Shown here piece by piece: positions 46,321 through 56,031 of a stretch of 64,000 bases of DNA. A program made the position numbers and the translations under genes. The notes under the pieces were generated by a model. That model searched no databases and was not told the DNA's origin. It saw only the letters and a program-made list of their open reading frames with translations. Origin of the DNA: Bradyrhizobium xenonodulans (GTDB taxonomy: Bacteria; Pseudomonadota; Alphaproteobacteria; Rhizobiales; Xanthobacteraceae); assembly GCF_027594865.1 (NCBI RefSeq), contig NZ_CP089391.1, forward strand, positions 248,001-312,000. The letters run 5' to 3'. Numbering within the stretch: position 1 is the first letter of the stretch; every line of letters begins with the position of its first letter.

Positions 46321-48009
46321 TTACGTACTGCTCCCCGCAGCGGTCGCGACCACCGGCAGCACCTCGGCGCTGGCACGATCCGGCGTCTCGTCCTTCCAGC
46401 GCACGGAGCCGAACGGGCGCTCCAGCATGCGGCGGATCCGCACCGGCTCGGGGCCGATGTGGAAGGCGATCGCCTCCTGATGCAGCGCGCGTTCGGACTG
46501 CGTCGAGCGGTTGCGCTGGCGTAAGTAGTCGAGCCAGGTCGGACAGTGATAGCGCTCGGTCCACAATTCGGGATCGGCGATGTCGCGCGCGATCGACCAG
46601 CCATAGGCGCCGTTGCGCTGGCGGGAGAGCTGCACGTCCTGCATCACGTTGTGGAAGGCGCGCGCGTTCTCCTGGGCGACCCGGTATTCGATCTCGACCA
46701 CCAGCGGTCCGCTGCGTGCCGTGAGCGACAGCTTCACCTCGGGATCGGCGAGCACGTCGGCGTCCTCGTTGCGGGCGCCGACGCGCGGCATCGTGAGCCA
46801 CAAGCCCAGCAGCGGCGAGATCAGCATCAGGCCGGCGGCGGTGAGAAGTGCGATTTCGACGCCGGCATAATCGGTGAGATGGCCCCAGCCCCAGGCGCCG
46901 ATGGCGATGCCGCCGGAAATCGAGGCCTGGAACGCGGCGAGCGAGCGGCCCGCGACCCAGCGCGGCGCCGAGAGCTGCACGCCGATGTTGAACAGCGCGA
47001 CTGCGGCCATCCAGACGGCACCGGCGAGCACCAGCGCAGCCGCCGTCAGCACCGGCTCGGTGCTCACGGCGAGCGCGGCCATCGCAAACGCCATCGAGAT
47101 GGTGCAGGCGCGGATCGCGGCCTCGCCGCTCATGCGCTTGCGCAATTCGTGGATGTTGAGCGCGCCGACCACCGCGCCCATGCCGAAGGCGCCGAGCATG
47201 ATGCCGTAGGTCTGCGCACCGCCATGCAGCAGGTCGCGCGCCACCAGCGGCATCAGCGCCATGATGGCACCGCCGATCAGGCCCATCACCAGCGTGCGCA
47301 GCAGCACGATCTTGATCGGCGGGGAATTGGTGATGTAGCGGAAGCCTGAGACCATGGCGCGGTTGAGCTTCTCCCGCGGCAGGCGTGACGGCTCGGTGTT
47401 GCGGCGCCAGAGCAGCAGCACCACCAGCAGCGGCAGATAGAGGATCGCGTTGCAGGCAAAGGCGGCAACCGCACCGAGCGCGGCGACGATGACGCCGCCG
47501 ACCGCGGGACCGAAGCTGCGGGCGATGTTGTAGCTGATGCCGTTCAGCGCGACCGCCGAAGGCAATGCATCGGGCGGCACCTGCTCGCTGACCGAGGACT
47601 GCCAGGCCGGACCGAACAGCGCGTTGCCGCTACCGACGACGAAGCAGAAGGCGAGCAGCAATTCCGGCGTGATGAGGTTGAGCCAGGCGAGTACCGTCAG
47701 CGCGGTCGCGCCGGTCAGCGCGATCGCCAGCGAGACCAGGGTGACGATGCGGCGGTCATACATGTCGGCGATGGCGCCGGCCGGCATCGAGATCAGCATG
47801 ATCGGCAGCATCAGGGCGGTCTGCACCAGCGCCACCTTGTCGGCCGAGGCCGCCATCTGCGTCATCGCCCAGGCCGCGCCCACGCCCTGGATCAAGAGGC
47901 CGAGATTGGAGAGCAGGCTGGCCAGCCAGATACGCCGGAACACGGTGTACCGCAGGGGGGCGGTGATGCCGTCGGCTGCAATTTTCTGACGGTTCGGCTG
48001 CTCGGTCAT
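46321..48009 (-). CDS. MFS transporter (MFS_3/EntS-like) with extra C-terminal domain
   Basis: A 562-residue protein. The first 400 residues form about 11 or 12 membrane helices, with FRRIWLASLLSNLGLLIQGVGAAW, AGAIADMYDRRIV and IARSFGPAVGGVIVAALG as in EntS-type exporters. A soluble domain of about 150 residues follows (PLVVEIEYRVAQENARAFHNVMQDVQLSRQRNGAYGWSI), with the antibiotic-biosynthesis-monooxygenase-like character seen in other members of this family. The export substrate is unknown. ATG 48009 has GAAGGGG just before it; ATG 48021 is an alternative. Confidence 0.82.
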   Translation of the reverse strand: MTEQPNRQKIAADGITAPLRYTVFRRIWLASLLSNLGLLIQGVGAAWAMTQMAASADKVALVQTALMLPIMLISMPAGAIADMYDRRIVTLVSLAIALTGATALTVLAWLNLITPELLLAFCFVVGSGNALFGPAWQSSVSEQVPPDALPSAVALNGISYNIARSFGPAVGGVIVAALGAVAAFACNAILYLPLLVVLLLWRRNTEPSRLPREKLNRAMVSGFRYITNSPPIKIVLLRTLVMGLIGGAIMALMPLVARDLLHGGAQTYGIMLGAFGMGAVVGALNIHELRKRMSGEAAIRACTISMAFAMAALAVSTEPVLTAAALVLAGAVWMAAVALFNIGVQLSAPRWVAGRSLAAFQASISGGIAIGAWGWGHLTDYAGVEIALLTAAGLMLISPLLGLWLTMPRVGARNEDADVLADPEVKLSLTARSGPLVVEIEYRVAQENARAFHNVMQDVQLSRQRNGAYGWSIARDIADPELWTERYHCPTWLDYLRQRNRSTQSERALHQEAIAFHIGPEPVRIRRMLERPFGSVRWKDETPDRASAEVLPVVATAAGSST

Positions 48010-48158
48010 ATCCCCTTCCATATGGGCTGGCAGAAGTGGGCTTGGAGTGGTCTTTGGGTGATTCCGGCAAGTTCAGTGATGCCTGCGAAAGTCCTTCGCT
48101 GTCCAGTGGTTAGGCCGGTATAAGCGGTGCAAAGACATGGTTTTGCCGGGGAGGAACA

Positions 48159-49529
48159 ATGAGGCTGTCGCGACGGACGATCCTGCAAGGTGCTGGCAGC
48201 TTGCCCTTCGCAATTGCGAGCTTGCGGGCGGGCGCGCTGGCCCAACCCGCACCCGCCGGCGCGCCGAGCGAGGTGCCTCCGATCCTGTTCGTCCACGGCA
48301 ATGGCGACTACGACGCGCTCTGGATGACGACCTTGTGGCGGATGGAATCCAACGGCATCGCGCGCGACCGCATGGCGGCGATCAATTTCACCGATCCCAA
48401 TGCGCGCAGCGACGACAAGGTCGAGCAGGCGAACCGCTCCTCGACGGAGGACCAGCGCCGCGAGCTCGCCGCTGCCATCTCGGAGTTGAAGCGCCGCACG
48501 GGCGCACCGCGCGTGGCGCTGGTCGGCAGCTCGCGCGGCGGCTATGCGATCCGCAACGTCATCAAGAATGGCGGCGCCGGCGATGTCAGCCACGCCGTGC
48601 TGTGTGGTACGCCCAATCACGGCGTGTTTGCGACCGATGACCAACCGAACAACGAATTCAACGGCCGCGGCGCGTTCCTGCGCGGCTTGAACGAGGGCGA
48701 GAGCGAGGTGACGCCGGGCACGGCCTTCCTCACGCTGCGCAGCGACGGCATGGACAAATACGCCCAGGCCGACGGCCGCTTCATCGGCAAGCCCGGCACG
48801 CCGACCGGCGTCACCGTCGAAGGGCCGGAGCTGAAGGGCGCCACCAATCTCGTGCTTGGCGCGCTCGACCATCGCGAGGTTGCGTTCCACCCGAGGGCCT
48901 TCCGCGAGATCTACAAGTTCATCGCGGGACGCGAGCCCGCGCGGATCGCGATCGTGCCGGAGCAGAGCGTCAGGCTGAGCGGCCTCGTGACGGGCACGCC
49001 TGGCGGCGTGTCGACCAATCGGCCGGTGACGGGTGCAACCGTCGATGTCTTCCGCGTCGATCCTGATACCGGTGAGCGTAAAGGCGCCGCGGTGCACAGC
49101 GCGAAGACCGGAGCCGACGGCCGCTGGGGTCCCGCGCAGGTCGATCCGTCATGGTCGCTCGAATTCGTCCTGACATCGCCGGATGCGCCGACGACGCATA
49201 TCTATCGCTCGCCCTTTCCGCGCTCGTCCGATGTCGTGCATTTGCGCGCCGCCCGCCCGCTCGGTCCGGCCGACAAGGATGCCGGCGCCGTCGTGATCTT
49301 GTCGCGCCCGCGCGGCTATTTCGGGCTGCCGCGGGACGTGGTGCTGCTTGGTGGCAAGGAGCCTGCCGACGTCAAGCCGGGCGTGCCTACGGATTCGACA
49401 GCAACCCTGCGCCTTCCGGCCAGCGAAGTCGGGCGTAACATCGCGGCCCAGTTCGGCGAAGAACGGATTGTGGCACGCGCCTGGCCTGCCGCCGAGAACA
49501 GGATTGCGATTGCTGAGCTGACTTATTAG
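48159..49529 (+). CDS. Tat-exported alpha/beta hydrolase with C-terminal beta-domain
   Basis: A 456-residue protein. The N-terminus MRLSRRTILQ followed by a hydrophobic stretch is a twin-arginine signal, so it should be exported folded. The core alpha/beta hydrolase has PPILFVHGNGDYDALW (oxyanion), the nucleophile in LVGSSRGGYAIRN, and a putative His in GALDHREVAFHP. From about 270 the sequence becomes beta-rich (GLVTGTPGGVSTNRPVTGATVDVFRVDPDTGE), similar to carboxypeptidase-regulatory-like domains. The pattern recalls polyester or lipid hydrolases, but no substrate can be named. It ends 31 bp before the P450 gene. Confidence 0.75.
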   Translation: MRLSRRTILQGAGSLPFAIASLRAGALAQPAPAGAPSEVPPILFVHGNGDYDALWMTTLWRMESNGIARDRMAAINFTDPNARSDDKVEQANRSSTEDQRRELAAAISELKRRTGAPRVALVGSSRGGYAIRNVIKNGGAGDVSHAVLCGTPNHGVFATDDQPNNEFNGRGAFLRGLNEGESEVTPGTAFLTLRSDGMDKYAQADGRFIGKPGTPTGVTVEGPELKGATNLVLGALDHREVAFHPRAFREIYKFIAGREPARIAIVPEQSVRLSGLVTGTPGGVSTNRPVTGATVDVFRVDPDTGERKGAAVHSAKTGADGRWGPAQVDPSWSLEFVLTSPDAPTTHIYRSPFPRSSDVVHLRAARPLGPADKDAGAVVILSRPRGYFGLPRDVVLLGGKEPADVKPGVPTDSTATLRLPASEVGRNIAAQFGEERIVARAWPAAENRIAIAELTY

Positions 49530-49560
49530 CTATCTGCCTGCGTGACATCGGGAGAGAGCC

Positions 49561-50931
49561 ATGAACATCGCCAGCGTGCGTCGGCCCATCATCCCTCCGA
49601 CCCCGCCGCGTGCGCCCGATGACATGTCGTTCCTCGGCCGGGTCGCCGTCCTCAGGCAGAACATGATCGCGACCTGGGGGCAGCGCGCCTACGAGGAAGA
49701 CATCATCAAGGGCCGCTTCTTCCTCCGCAACAGCTTCATCCTGAACCAGCCGGACGCGATCCGGCACGTCCTGCTCAGCAATTACGAGAATTATTCGCGC
49801 ACGCCGGCGGGCATCCGCATGCTGCGCCCGGTGCTCGGCGACGGCCTTCTGATCGCGGAAGGCCATTCCTGGACGTTTCAGCGTCGCACGCTTGCGCCTG
49901 CGTTCACGCCGCGCGCGACTGCAAACCTCGTGCCGCATATGACGGCGGTGCTGGACGAGACCATCGCGAAGCTCGATGAGCGAACGAGCGAGCCGGTCGA
50001 CCTTCGCGAGGTGATGCAGCGCATGACGCTGGAGATCGCCGGCCGCACGATGTTCTCGTTCGGCATGGAGCGTCACGGCCCGACCTTGCGCAATTTCGTC
50101 ATGGAATACGCCGCGCGGCTGGGACGGCCCTATTTCCTCGACATGGTGCTGCCCGTGTCCTGGCCGAGCCCGATGGATTTTGCACGGGCCCGTTTCCGCA
50201 AGCGCTGGACCGAGTTCGTCGCCATGCTGATCGCCGAGCGGCGTTCAATGGGCAAGAAGGACGGTGCGCCGCCGCGCGACCTGTTCGATCTCATGGACGA
50301 GGCGCGCGATCCGGAAACCGGCAAGGGCTTTTCCGACGAGCAGCTTGTCGACGAGGTCGCGACCATGATCCTCGCCGGTCACGAGACCACCGCAACCGCG
50401 CTGTTCTGGGCGCTCTATCTGCTCGCGCTCGATCCGGAGACGCAGGAGGAGGTGGCGTCCGAGACCCGTGGCGAGCATCTCGACAGCATCGCCGACATCG
50501 ATCGCCAGAAGTTCACCCGCGCCGTGATCGAGGAGACGATGCGGCTCTATCCGCCGGCCTTCCTGGTCGCGCGGGCCGCGCGCGAAAAGGACAATGCCGC
50601 CGGCGTCGAGATCGGCAAGGGCGACATCATCATGATTGCGCCGTGGCTGCTACACCGGCACGAGAAGTTGTGGGACCAGCCGAACGCATTCATCCCCAAG
50701 CGCTTCATGTCGAAAGAGGCGCCGGACCGCTTCGCCTATTTGCCGTTCGGCGCAGGACCGCGCGTCTGCATCGGCGCGCCGTTCGCGCAGGCCGAATCCG
50801 TGCTGGCGCTGGCCCGGCTGATCGGCGCGTTCCGTGTCGAGCTCGCCGATACGACCGATCCCGTGATCCCGCTTGGCGTCGTCACGACCCAGCCGGACCA
50901 CTCACCTTTGTTCCGCATCACGCGTCGGTGA
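49561..50931 (+). CDS. Cytochrome P450
   Basis: A 456-residue soluble P450. The I-helix oxygen-binding motif AGHETT is at about 272-277, the K-helix ExxR at about E325-R328 (EETMRLYPP), and the haem-binding FGAGPRVCIGAPFA with the axial Cys at 403. The layout is close to bacterial class I P450s such as CYP-type fatty acid or terpene hydroxylases; no ferredoxin or reductase gene is adjacent, so its redox partner lies elsewhere. It follows the exported hydrolase gene by 31 bases, so the two may be co-transcribed. GGAGAG lies before the ATG. Confidence 0.95.
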   Translation: MNIASVRRPIIPPTPPRAPDDMSFLGRVAVLRQNMIATWGQRAYEEDIIKGRFFLRNSFILNQPDAIRHVLLSNYENYSRTPAGIRMLRPVLGDGLLIAEGHSWTFQRRTLAPAFTPRATANLVPHMTAVLDETIAKLDERTSEPVDLREVMQRMTLEIAGRTMFSFGMERHGPTLRNFVMEYAARLGRPYFLDMVLPVSWPSPMDFARARFRKRWTEFVAMLIAERRSMGKKDGAPPRDLFDLMDEARDPETGKGFSDEQLVDEVATMILAGHETTATALFWALYLLALDPETQEEVASETRGEHLDSIADIDRQKFTRAVIEETMRLYPPAFLVARAAREKDNAAGVEIGKGDIIMIAPWLLHRHEKLWDQPNAFIPKRFMSKEAPDRFAYLPFGAGPRVCIGAPFAQAESVLALARLIGAFRVELADTTDPVIPLGVVTTQPDHSPLFRITRR

Positions 50932-50982
50932 CAGACATTCGTCTGGCCGATGGCGTGATGCACTCCAGATAGAGTTTGCGCC

Positions 50983-52392
50983 ATGAGCGACATCCAGGCC
51001 CAGTTTTCCGTTCTGAAGCAGACCGCTGACGCGAAGGTGGTCGATGCGATCGCGCGTCTCATCGAGGACGGTGAGGACCACGAGCTCAACCGCGTCAATG
51101 TCCTCGATTTCGCCACGCAGCATGGCCTCGACGAAGAGCATGCGATCTCGGGCTTTCTGCATTCGGCCCGGCTCGGGCTGTTCGATCTCGGCTGGAACGT
51201 GCTGTGTCCGGGCTGCGGCGGCGTGCTGGGGGCGCATTCGACGCTGAAGGCGCTCAAGCCCGACGATTATCACTGTGCGCTCTGCGCCTGCGGCTACAAG
51301 GCCTCTGTCGACGATCAGGTCGAGGTGTCTTTCACCGTGAATTCGCGCGTGCGGCGCATCGCTGCGCACGACCCTGATACGCTTCCGGTGTGGGAGTATT
51401 TCAAGCAGGTGTTCTGGAGCTCCGGCGTCGACTTCAACAAGGAATCGTTCACGACGCTCGCGAACGAGGTGACGTTGGACACGATGGAGCTGCCGGCGGG
51501 CGAAAAGGCGACGATGTCGCTGCAATTGCCGAACGATTTCATCATCATCTTCGAGCCGGTGACGCACGCCGCCCATTTCATCGACGTGCAGGGCGAGCCG
51601 ACCAAGGACCGCCAGCAGCTCGCCATCATGTACAACAAGGTGCAGGCGCCGACGGGGACCACGACCATGCGGCCGGGTCCGCTGCGGTTGTCGTTGGAGA
51701 ACCAGGCCGGCGTGCGCGTGTTGCCGTCGGTGTTCATCGCCGCCGAGGCGCTTCATCACCTGATCGGCAAGCGCAAGCCGTTCCTCACCGCCAAGAGGAT
51801 GCTGTCGAACCAGACCTTTCGCGATGTGTTCAAGGCGGACAATCTCAGTCTCGACCAGCGGCTCCAGATCACCTCGCTGACGTTCCTGTTCACCGACCTG
51901 AAGGGATCGACCGCGCTCTACGAACGCGTCGGCGATCTCGCCGCGTTCGATCTCGTGCGGGCGCATTTCCATGCGCTGCTCGAGATCATCTCCTCCGAGA
52001 AGGGCGCGGTGGTGAAGACCATCGGCGACGCCGTGATGGCGACCTTCATCCGCCCCGAGCATGCGATCGTCGCCGGCTTCCGGATGCGCGCGGCGATGGA
52101 CGAGCTGAACAAGCAGCGCGGCACCGAGGATCTCATCGTCAAGATCGGTATTCATGAGGGGCCGTGTCTGGCGGTGATGCTCAACGAGCGGCAGGATTAT
52201 TTCGGCCAGACCGTCAACATCGCCGCCCGCGTGCAGAGCCTGTCGACCGCGCAGGAAATCCACATCACCGGTCCGGTGCTCGATGCGCCCGCGGTCGCCG
52301 AGCTGCTCGAGCAGCGCGCGATCAAGCCGATCCAGAAGCAGGCGGCGCTGCGCGGTATCGCCGACAAGATGGTGGTGTACGAGATACCGTGA
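50983..52392 (+). CDS. Adenylate/guanylate cyclase with N-terminal DUF5939-like domain
   Basis: A 469-residue protein. The N-terminal part (about 1-280) includes a zinc-ribbon-like CPGCGG...CALCACGYK (residues about 70-105) and a domain of the DUF5939 type. The C-terminal class III cyclase domain has TFLFTDLKGSTALYERVG, VVKTIGDAVMATF and DYFGQTVNIAARVQSLS, with both metal aspartates present. It should make cAMP or cGMP in the cytoplasm. It is the second class III cyclase in the window. The gene starts 52 bp after the P450 gene. Confidence 0.9.
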   Translation: MSDIQAQFSVLKQTADAKVVDAIARLIEDGEDHELNRVNVLDFATQHGLDEEHAISGFLHSARLGLFDLGWNVLCPGCGGVLGAHSTLKALKPDDYHCALCACGYKASVDDQVEVSFTVNSRVRRIAAHDPDTLPVWEYFKQVFWSSGVDFNKESFTTLANEVTLDTMELPAGEKATMSLQLPNDFIIIFEPVTHAAHFIDVQGEPTKDRQQLAIMYNKVQAPTGTTTMRPGPLRLSLENQAGVRVLPSVFIAAEALHHLIGKRKPFLTAKRMLSNQTFRDVFKADNLSLDQRLQITSLTFLFTDLKGSTALYERVGDLAAFDLVRAHFHALLEIISSEKGAVVKTIGDAVMATFIRPEHAIVAGFRMRAAMDELNKQRGTEDLIVKIGIHEGPCLAVMLNERQDYFGQTVNIAARVQSLSTAQEIHITGPVLDAPAVAELLEQRAIKPIQKQAALRGIADKMVVYEIP

Positions 52393-52566
52393 TGGACTTC
52401 CGTCTGAGGGCTTGGCTTGCTACTCGCGCCCGATTGATAGCGGCCAGATTGCCGAAACGTAATGCAGCGCGCGGAACTGACGCACGTTGCGGCGGTTGAG
52501 TTTCCCGCTCATATAAGGCTGGTAGCCGCCGGCTCCCCGCGGCGTCATCGATTTCGGTAGGACCTT

Positions 52567-53067
52567 ATGCTCGACGGCTTGCGCCAATTCATCGCCGACA
52601 TTGTTGCTCCCCATGGCCAGGACCGCGCGTTCGGCGATAGCGATTACCGGCTGGCGGCGACCGCGCTGCTGGTTCACGTCGTTTCGCTGGATGGCCAGCC
52701 GACCGCGGCCGAGCAGCGCAAGCTGCACAATTTGATCGAAAGCCATTTTGGGCTCGATCGCGGCACGGCCGATCGGTTGATCGCGGATGCGACCCAGGTC
52801 GAGGGCGAGGCGGTCGATCTCTATCATTTCACCAGCGTCATCATGCGCTCGCTCGACGAGGAGGGCCGCAGGCGCATCGTCCAGATGATGTGGGAGCTGG
52901 TCTATGCCGACGGCCAGGTCACCGAGTTCGAGGACAACGTGGTCTGGCGCGCCTCCGACCTGCTCGGGATCTCCCAGCGCGACCGGATCGAGCTGAAACA
53001 TGCGGTCGCGGACCGCGCCGGCGGCCAAAACGGTGGTCAGGTCAAGGACAGCGCCGTCGGCGGCTAA
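52567..53067 (+). CDS. TerB family protein (tellurite-resistance-like)
   Basis: A 166-residue, mostly helical protein with the TerB core: RLAATALLVHVVSLDGQPTAAEQRKLHNLIESHFGLDRGTADRLI, then RRRIVQMMWELVYADGQVTEFEDNVVWRASDLLGIS, two repeats in which DG and E residues can bind metals. Such domains occur alone in many Alphaproteobacteria, with no tellurite role shown for these. No ter cluster is nearby, so the call is to family only. It is 174 bp after the cyclase gene. Confidence 0.85.
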   Translation: MLDGLRQFIADIVAPHGQDRAFGDSDYRLAATALLVHVVSLDGQPTAAEQRKLHNLIESHFGLDRGTADRLIADATQVEGEAVDLYHFTSVIMRSLDEEGRRRIVQMMWELVYADGQVTEFEDNVVWRASDLLGISQRDRIELKHAVADRAGGQNGGQVKDSAVGG

Positions 53068-53280
53068 TCCGTCCCACACCGCAAATTGCCGGTTGTGCGG
53101 ACCACATGACGAAACTTTAATATAGCCTTGGGAGACGGCCGGGTTCCGGATTCTCCTGTAAATACGCCGTTTTCCTGCTCTCCCTGTCTCCCGCTCAAGC
53201 CGCCATGCTGCAAGCGCCGCTTGCCTGTCGCGCATGGCCTATGCTCTCGTTCGGTCATTGCGGGCTAAAAAACTTCAATT

Positions 53281-53308
53281 CAAGAGACTTGGATCAAGAG
53301 ACTTGGAT
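53281..53308 (+). repeat. Perfect 14-bp tandem duplication
   Basis: CAAGAGACTTGGAT occurs twice in tandem (53281-53294 and 53295-53308) right before the GTG start of the SDR gene, so it lies where the ribosome-binding site should be. Confidence 0.9.
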
Positions 53309-53309
53309 C

Positions 53310-54089
53310 GTGACTGAGCGGGTAACGTTGATCACCGGTGCTTCGGCGGGCATCGGTACGGAGCTGGCACGTGTGTTTGCCGCGAACGGGCATCGCCTCG
53401 CGCTGACGGCGCGACGGGCGGATCGGCTGGAGGCGCTCGCGAACGAGCTCGCCGCCACGTGTGGCAAGAAGCCGATTGTGATCGCCTGCGATCTCCAGGA
53501 TATCGATGCCGGCGAGAAGATCGCCGCCGCACTCGCCGCCGAAGGCGTCGAGCTCGACAATCTCGTCAACAATGCCGGCTTCGGCGTGTTCGGCGACGCC
53601 ATCGAGCGCGACCGCGTCGAGCAGGTTGGCATCGTCGATGTCAACGTCCGGGCGCTGACGGATCTGTCGCTGCGCTTCGCCGACCAGCTCATCAGGAACA
53701 AGGGCGGTCTGCTCAATGTCGGATCGGTCGCCGGCTTTCTCCCCGGCCCCGGCATGGCCGTCTACTACGCGTCCAAGGCCTATGTGATTTCCCTCACCGA
53801 GGCCCTGCGCGCCGAACTCGCGCCGCGCGGCGTTCGCGTCACCGTGCTTTGCCCCGGTCCGGTGCCCACCGAATTCCAGGCGCGCGCCGGCGTCGGCTCC
53901 GGACACGACACGGCCCTTCTCAATGTCCCTGCCGCCGTGGTTGCAGAACAGGCCTATCGCGGCCTGATGGCCAACAAACGGGCAGTGCTGCCTGGTCTCG
54001 GCATCAAGATCGTGCCGTTCGCGCTGCGTTTCTTCCCGCGCGGCTTCATCCTGGCGGCCACCAGCCGCTTCCAGAGACAAAGGCGCTAG
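53310..54089 (+). CDS. SDR family NAD(P)-dependent oxidoreductase
   Basis: A 259-residue classical short-chain dehydrogenase. The cofactor motif TGASAGIG is at 9-16, NNAG at 87-90, catalytic S139 (NVGSVAGF), Y152 and K156 (YYASK), and CPGPVPTEF near the end. Substrate unknown. The best start is GTG 53310 (TERVTLITGAS), directly after a 14-bp tandem duplication; a longer frame reaches 53205 but is not supported by homology. No good ribosome-binding site is seen before the GTG, so the start and expression level are uncertain. Confidence 0.88.
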   Translation: MTERVTLITGASAGIGTELARVFAANGHRLALTARRADRLEALANELAATCGKKPIVIACDLQDIDAGEKIAAALAAEGVELDNLVNNAGFGVFGDAIERDRVEQVGIVDVNVRALTDLSLRFADQLIRNKGGLLNVGSVAGFLPGPGMAVYYASKAYVISLTEALRAELAPRGVRVTVLCPGPVPTEFQARAGVGSGHDTALLNVPAAVVAEQAYRGLMANKRAVLPGLGIKIVPFALRFFPRGFILAATSRFQRQRR

Positions 54090-54211
54090 AAGCCGGACTC
54101 TCCCGTATTGGCCCGGAGCTTGCTTTCATTTCGGTGTGTGCGCGAACTCACACGAAATTAACGATCGCTTAGTTATGCTGGCGGTCTGAACCGATAGCAC
54201 TCGCAGAGGCC

Positions 54212-55006
54212 ATGTCGTTCCGGACGGACAGGTTTGGTGGCGCAGAACTGGTGCCCTTCCCCAGAAGGACGCCGACCGCCGTCGCCTCAGAAACCCGGTT
54301 GCCGGTTCTGATCATCCTGCATCAGGAATCCTCGACACCCGGCCGCGTCGGCAATGCGCTCCGCGCGCTCGGCCATCGTCTCGACATCCGCCGTCCCCGC
54401 TTTGGCGATCCCTTGCCGGAGACACTCGATCGGCATGCCGGCGCCGTCGTCTTCGGTGGTCCCATGAGCGCCAATGATCCCGACGACTACATTCGCCGCG
54501 AGATCGACTGGATCGAAATTCCGCTTCGCGAGCAGCGGCCGTTCCTCGGCATCTGCCTCGGTGCGCAGATGCTGGCGATGCAGCTCGGGGCCCGCGTCGC
54601 GCCGCATGCGGAGGCGCTGACCCAGATCGGCTACTACCCGATCCGCCCCACGGCCGCGGGCCACGCACTCTGCCCGGCCTGGCCCGCGCAGGTCTATCAT
54701 TGGCATCGCGAGGGATTTGAACTGCCTGCCGGCGCCGAGCTGCTTGCGGAAGGCGATGATTTCCCGGTGCAGGCGTTTCGCGCCGGCAATGCCTTCGGCG
54801 TCCAGTTTCATCCCGACGTGACCTACGCGATGATGCATCGCTGGACCACGCGCGGCTATGACGGCTTCAGCGCACCCGGCGCCCGACAGCGGCATCATCA
54901 TTTCGCGGATCGCGCCGTCTACGACGTCGCGGAGCGCGCCTGGCTCGATCACTTCATCCACGGCTGGCTGGCGCATCGGCCGGTACTGGCGCAAGCCGCC
55001 GAGTAG
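54212..55006 (+). CDS. Class I glutamine amidotransferase-like protein
   Basis: A 264-residue protein of the GMP synthase-like GATase1 branch. The nucleophile C115 is in FLGICLGAQM, the catalytic H200 and D202 in GVQFHPDVT (Asp replaces the more common Glu), and FGGPMSAND forms the oxyanion strand. An N-terminal extension of about 28 residues is unlike the family. Such stand-alone proteins hydrolyse glutamine or gamma-glutamyl amides; the acceptor is unknown. It lies alone, with 122 bp before it and 101 bp after it. Confidence 0.87.
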   Translation: MSFRTDRFGGAELVPFPRRTPTAVASETRLPVLIILHQESSTPGRVGNALRALGHRLDIRRPRFGDPLPETLDRHAGAVVFGGPMSANDPDDYIRREIDWIEIPLREQRPFLGICLGAQMLAMQLGARVAPHAEALTQIGYYPIRPTAAGHALCPAWPAQVYHWHREGFELPAGAELLAEGDDFPVQAFRAGNAFGVQFHPDVTYAMMHRWTTRGYDGFSAPGARQRHHHFADRAVYDVAERAWLDHFIHGWLAHRPVLAQAAE

Positions 55007-55107
55007 TCCGCGCGTTCGCGCGAGGCCCTTGCCTCTCTCCTGGATATGCTAGGCTCGTCGTCAACGAGCGCGCGTAAACGCGCGCCGGCAGACAAAGGGA
55101 GAGCGCG

Positions 55108-55920
55108 ATGGCCTATGAACACATTCTCTATGACGTCAGCGACAAGATCGCGACCATCACGCTCAATCGTCCGGATCGCATGAACGCGTGGACGCCGACC
55201 ATGGAGCGCGACGTCCGTCACGCGATGGAGGTATCGAGCGCGGATGAGAATGTCCGCGTCATCATTCTCACTGGCGCGGGCCGCGCCTTCTGCGCCGGCG
55301 CCGACATGGATGCGCTGAAGGGGCTCGATCCCAACGACGTCGGGCGCGCATCGAACCTGCCGCCGTTCGACATGAACCGCCGCCCGGACTGGCAGACGCG
55401 CTACGGCTTCTATCCGTCGATCGGAAAGCCCGTGATCGCCATGCTCAACGGTGCGACCGCCGGCATCGGCCTCGTCCACGCGCTCTATTGCGACCTGCGC
55501 TTCGCCGCCGACAATACCGTCTTCACGACGGCCTTCGCCCGGCGTGGCCTGATCGCCGAACACGGCATGTCCTGGATGCTGCCGCACATCGTCGGCCATG
55601 CCAATGCGATGGATCTGTTGCTCTCGGCCCGGCGCGTTTCGAGCGAGGAAGCGCTGCGGATCGGATTGGTCAACCGGCTCTGCCCGCCCGAGAAGCTGCG
55701 CGAGGAGACGTATGCTTACGCGCACGATCTCGCGGACATGGTTTCTCCGAGCGCGGTGGCCGTGATCAAGCGGCAGCTCTACGAGGTGCCGTTCCAGACC
55801 CTGGCCGAGGCCACGATCGAGGCCAACAGGGAGATGATGGTGGCGCTGAACGGCAGTGATTTCCGGGAAGGCGTCGCCAGCTTCATGGAGAAGCGGCCGC
55901 CGCGATTTACGGGGAAGTAG
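55108..55920 (+). CDS. Enoyl-CoA hydratase/isomerase family protein
   Basis: A 270-residue crotonase-fold protein. The CoA-binding and oxyanion segments are [26 protein letters not shown] and [23 protein letters not shown]. Compared with hydratases the first catalytic Glu (in GGCEL) is replaced by V123, whereas the second position keeps E151 in GLIAEHG. It is therefore uncertain whether it hydrates enoyl-CoA; an isomerase or other crotonase reaction is possible. AAAGGGAGAG precedes the ATG. It precedes a repeat and tRNA-Ala. Confidence 0.85.
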   Translation: MAYEHILYDVSDKIATITLNRPDRMNAWTPTMERDVRHAMEVSSADENVRVIILTGAGRAFCAGADMDALKGLDPNDVGRASNLPPFDMNRRPDWQTRYGFYPSIGKPVIAMLNGATAGIGLVHALYCDLRFAADNTVFTTAFARRGLIAEHGMSWMLPHIVGHANAMDLLLSARRVSSEEALRIGLVNRLCPPEKLREETYAYAHDLADMVSPSAVAVIKRQLYEVPFQTLAEATIEANREMMVALNGSDFREGVASFMEKRPPRFTGK

Positions 55921-55970
55921 GGGGAGTGTTCCTCAACCAGTCCGTCTTCGCCCTGCGGGCTTCGCCGGAC

Positions 55971-56031
55971 ACCACGCTTCGCCCTTCAGGCTCCTCGTGG
56001 CTGCGCCACGCGTAGCCCGAAGGGCGGAGCG

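Noticed and set aside
52393..52566. Short ORF after the second cyclase gene
   Set aside because: The frame beginning at the overlapping ATG at 52392 has no ribosome-binding site and no recognisable features.
54136..54156. TGTG...CACA inverted repeat before the amidotransferase gene as a CRP site
   Set aside because: The spacer is longer than six bases between TGTGT and TCACA, so it does not fit the CRP consensus.
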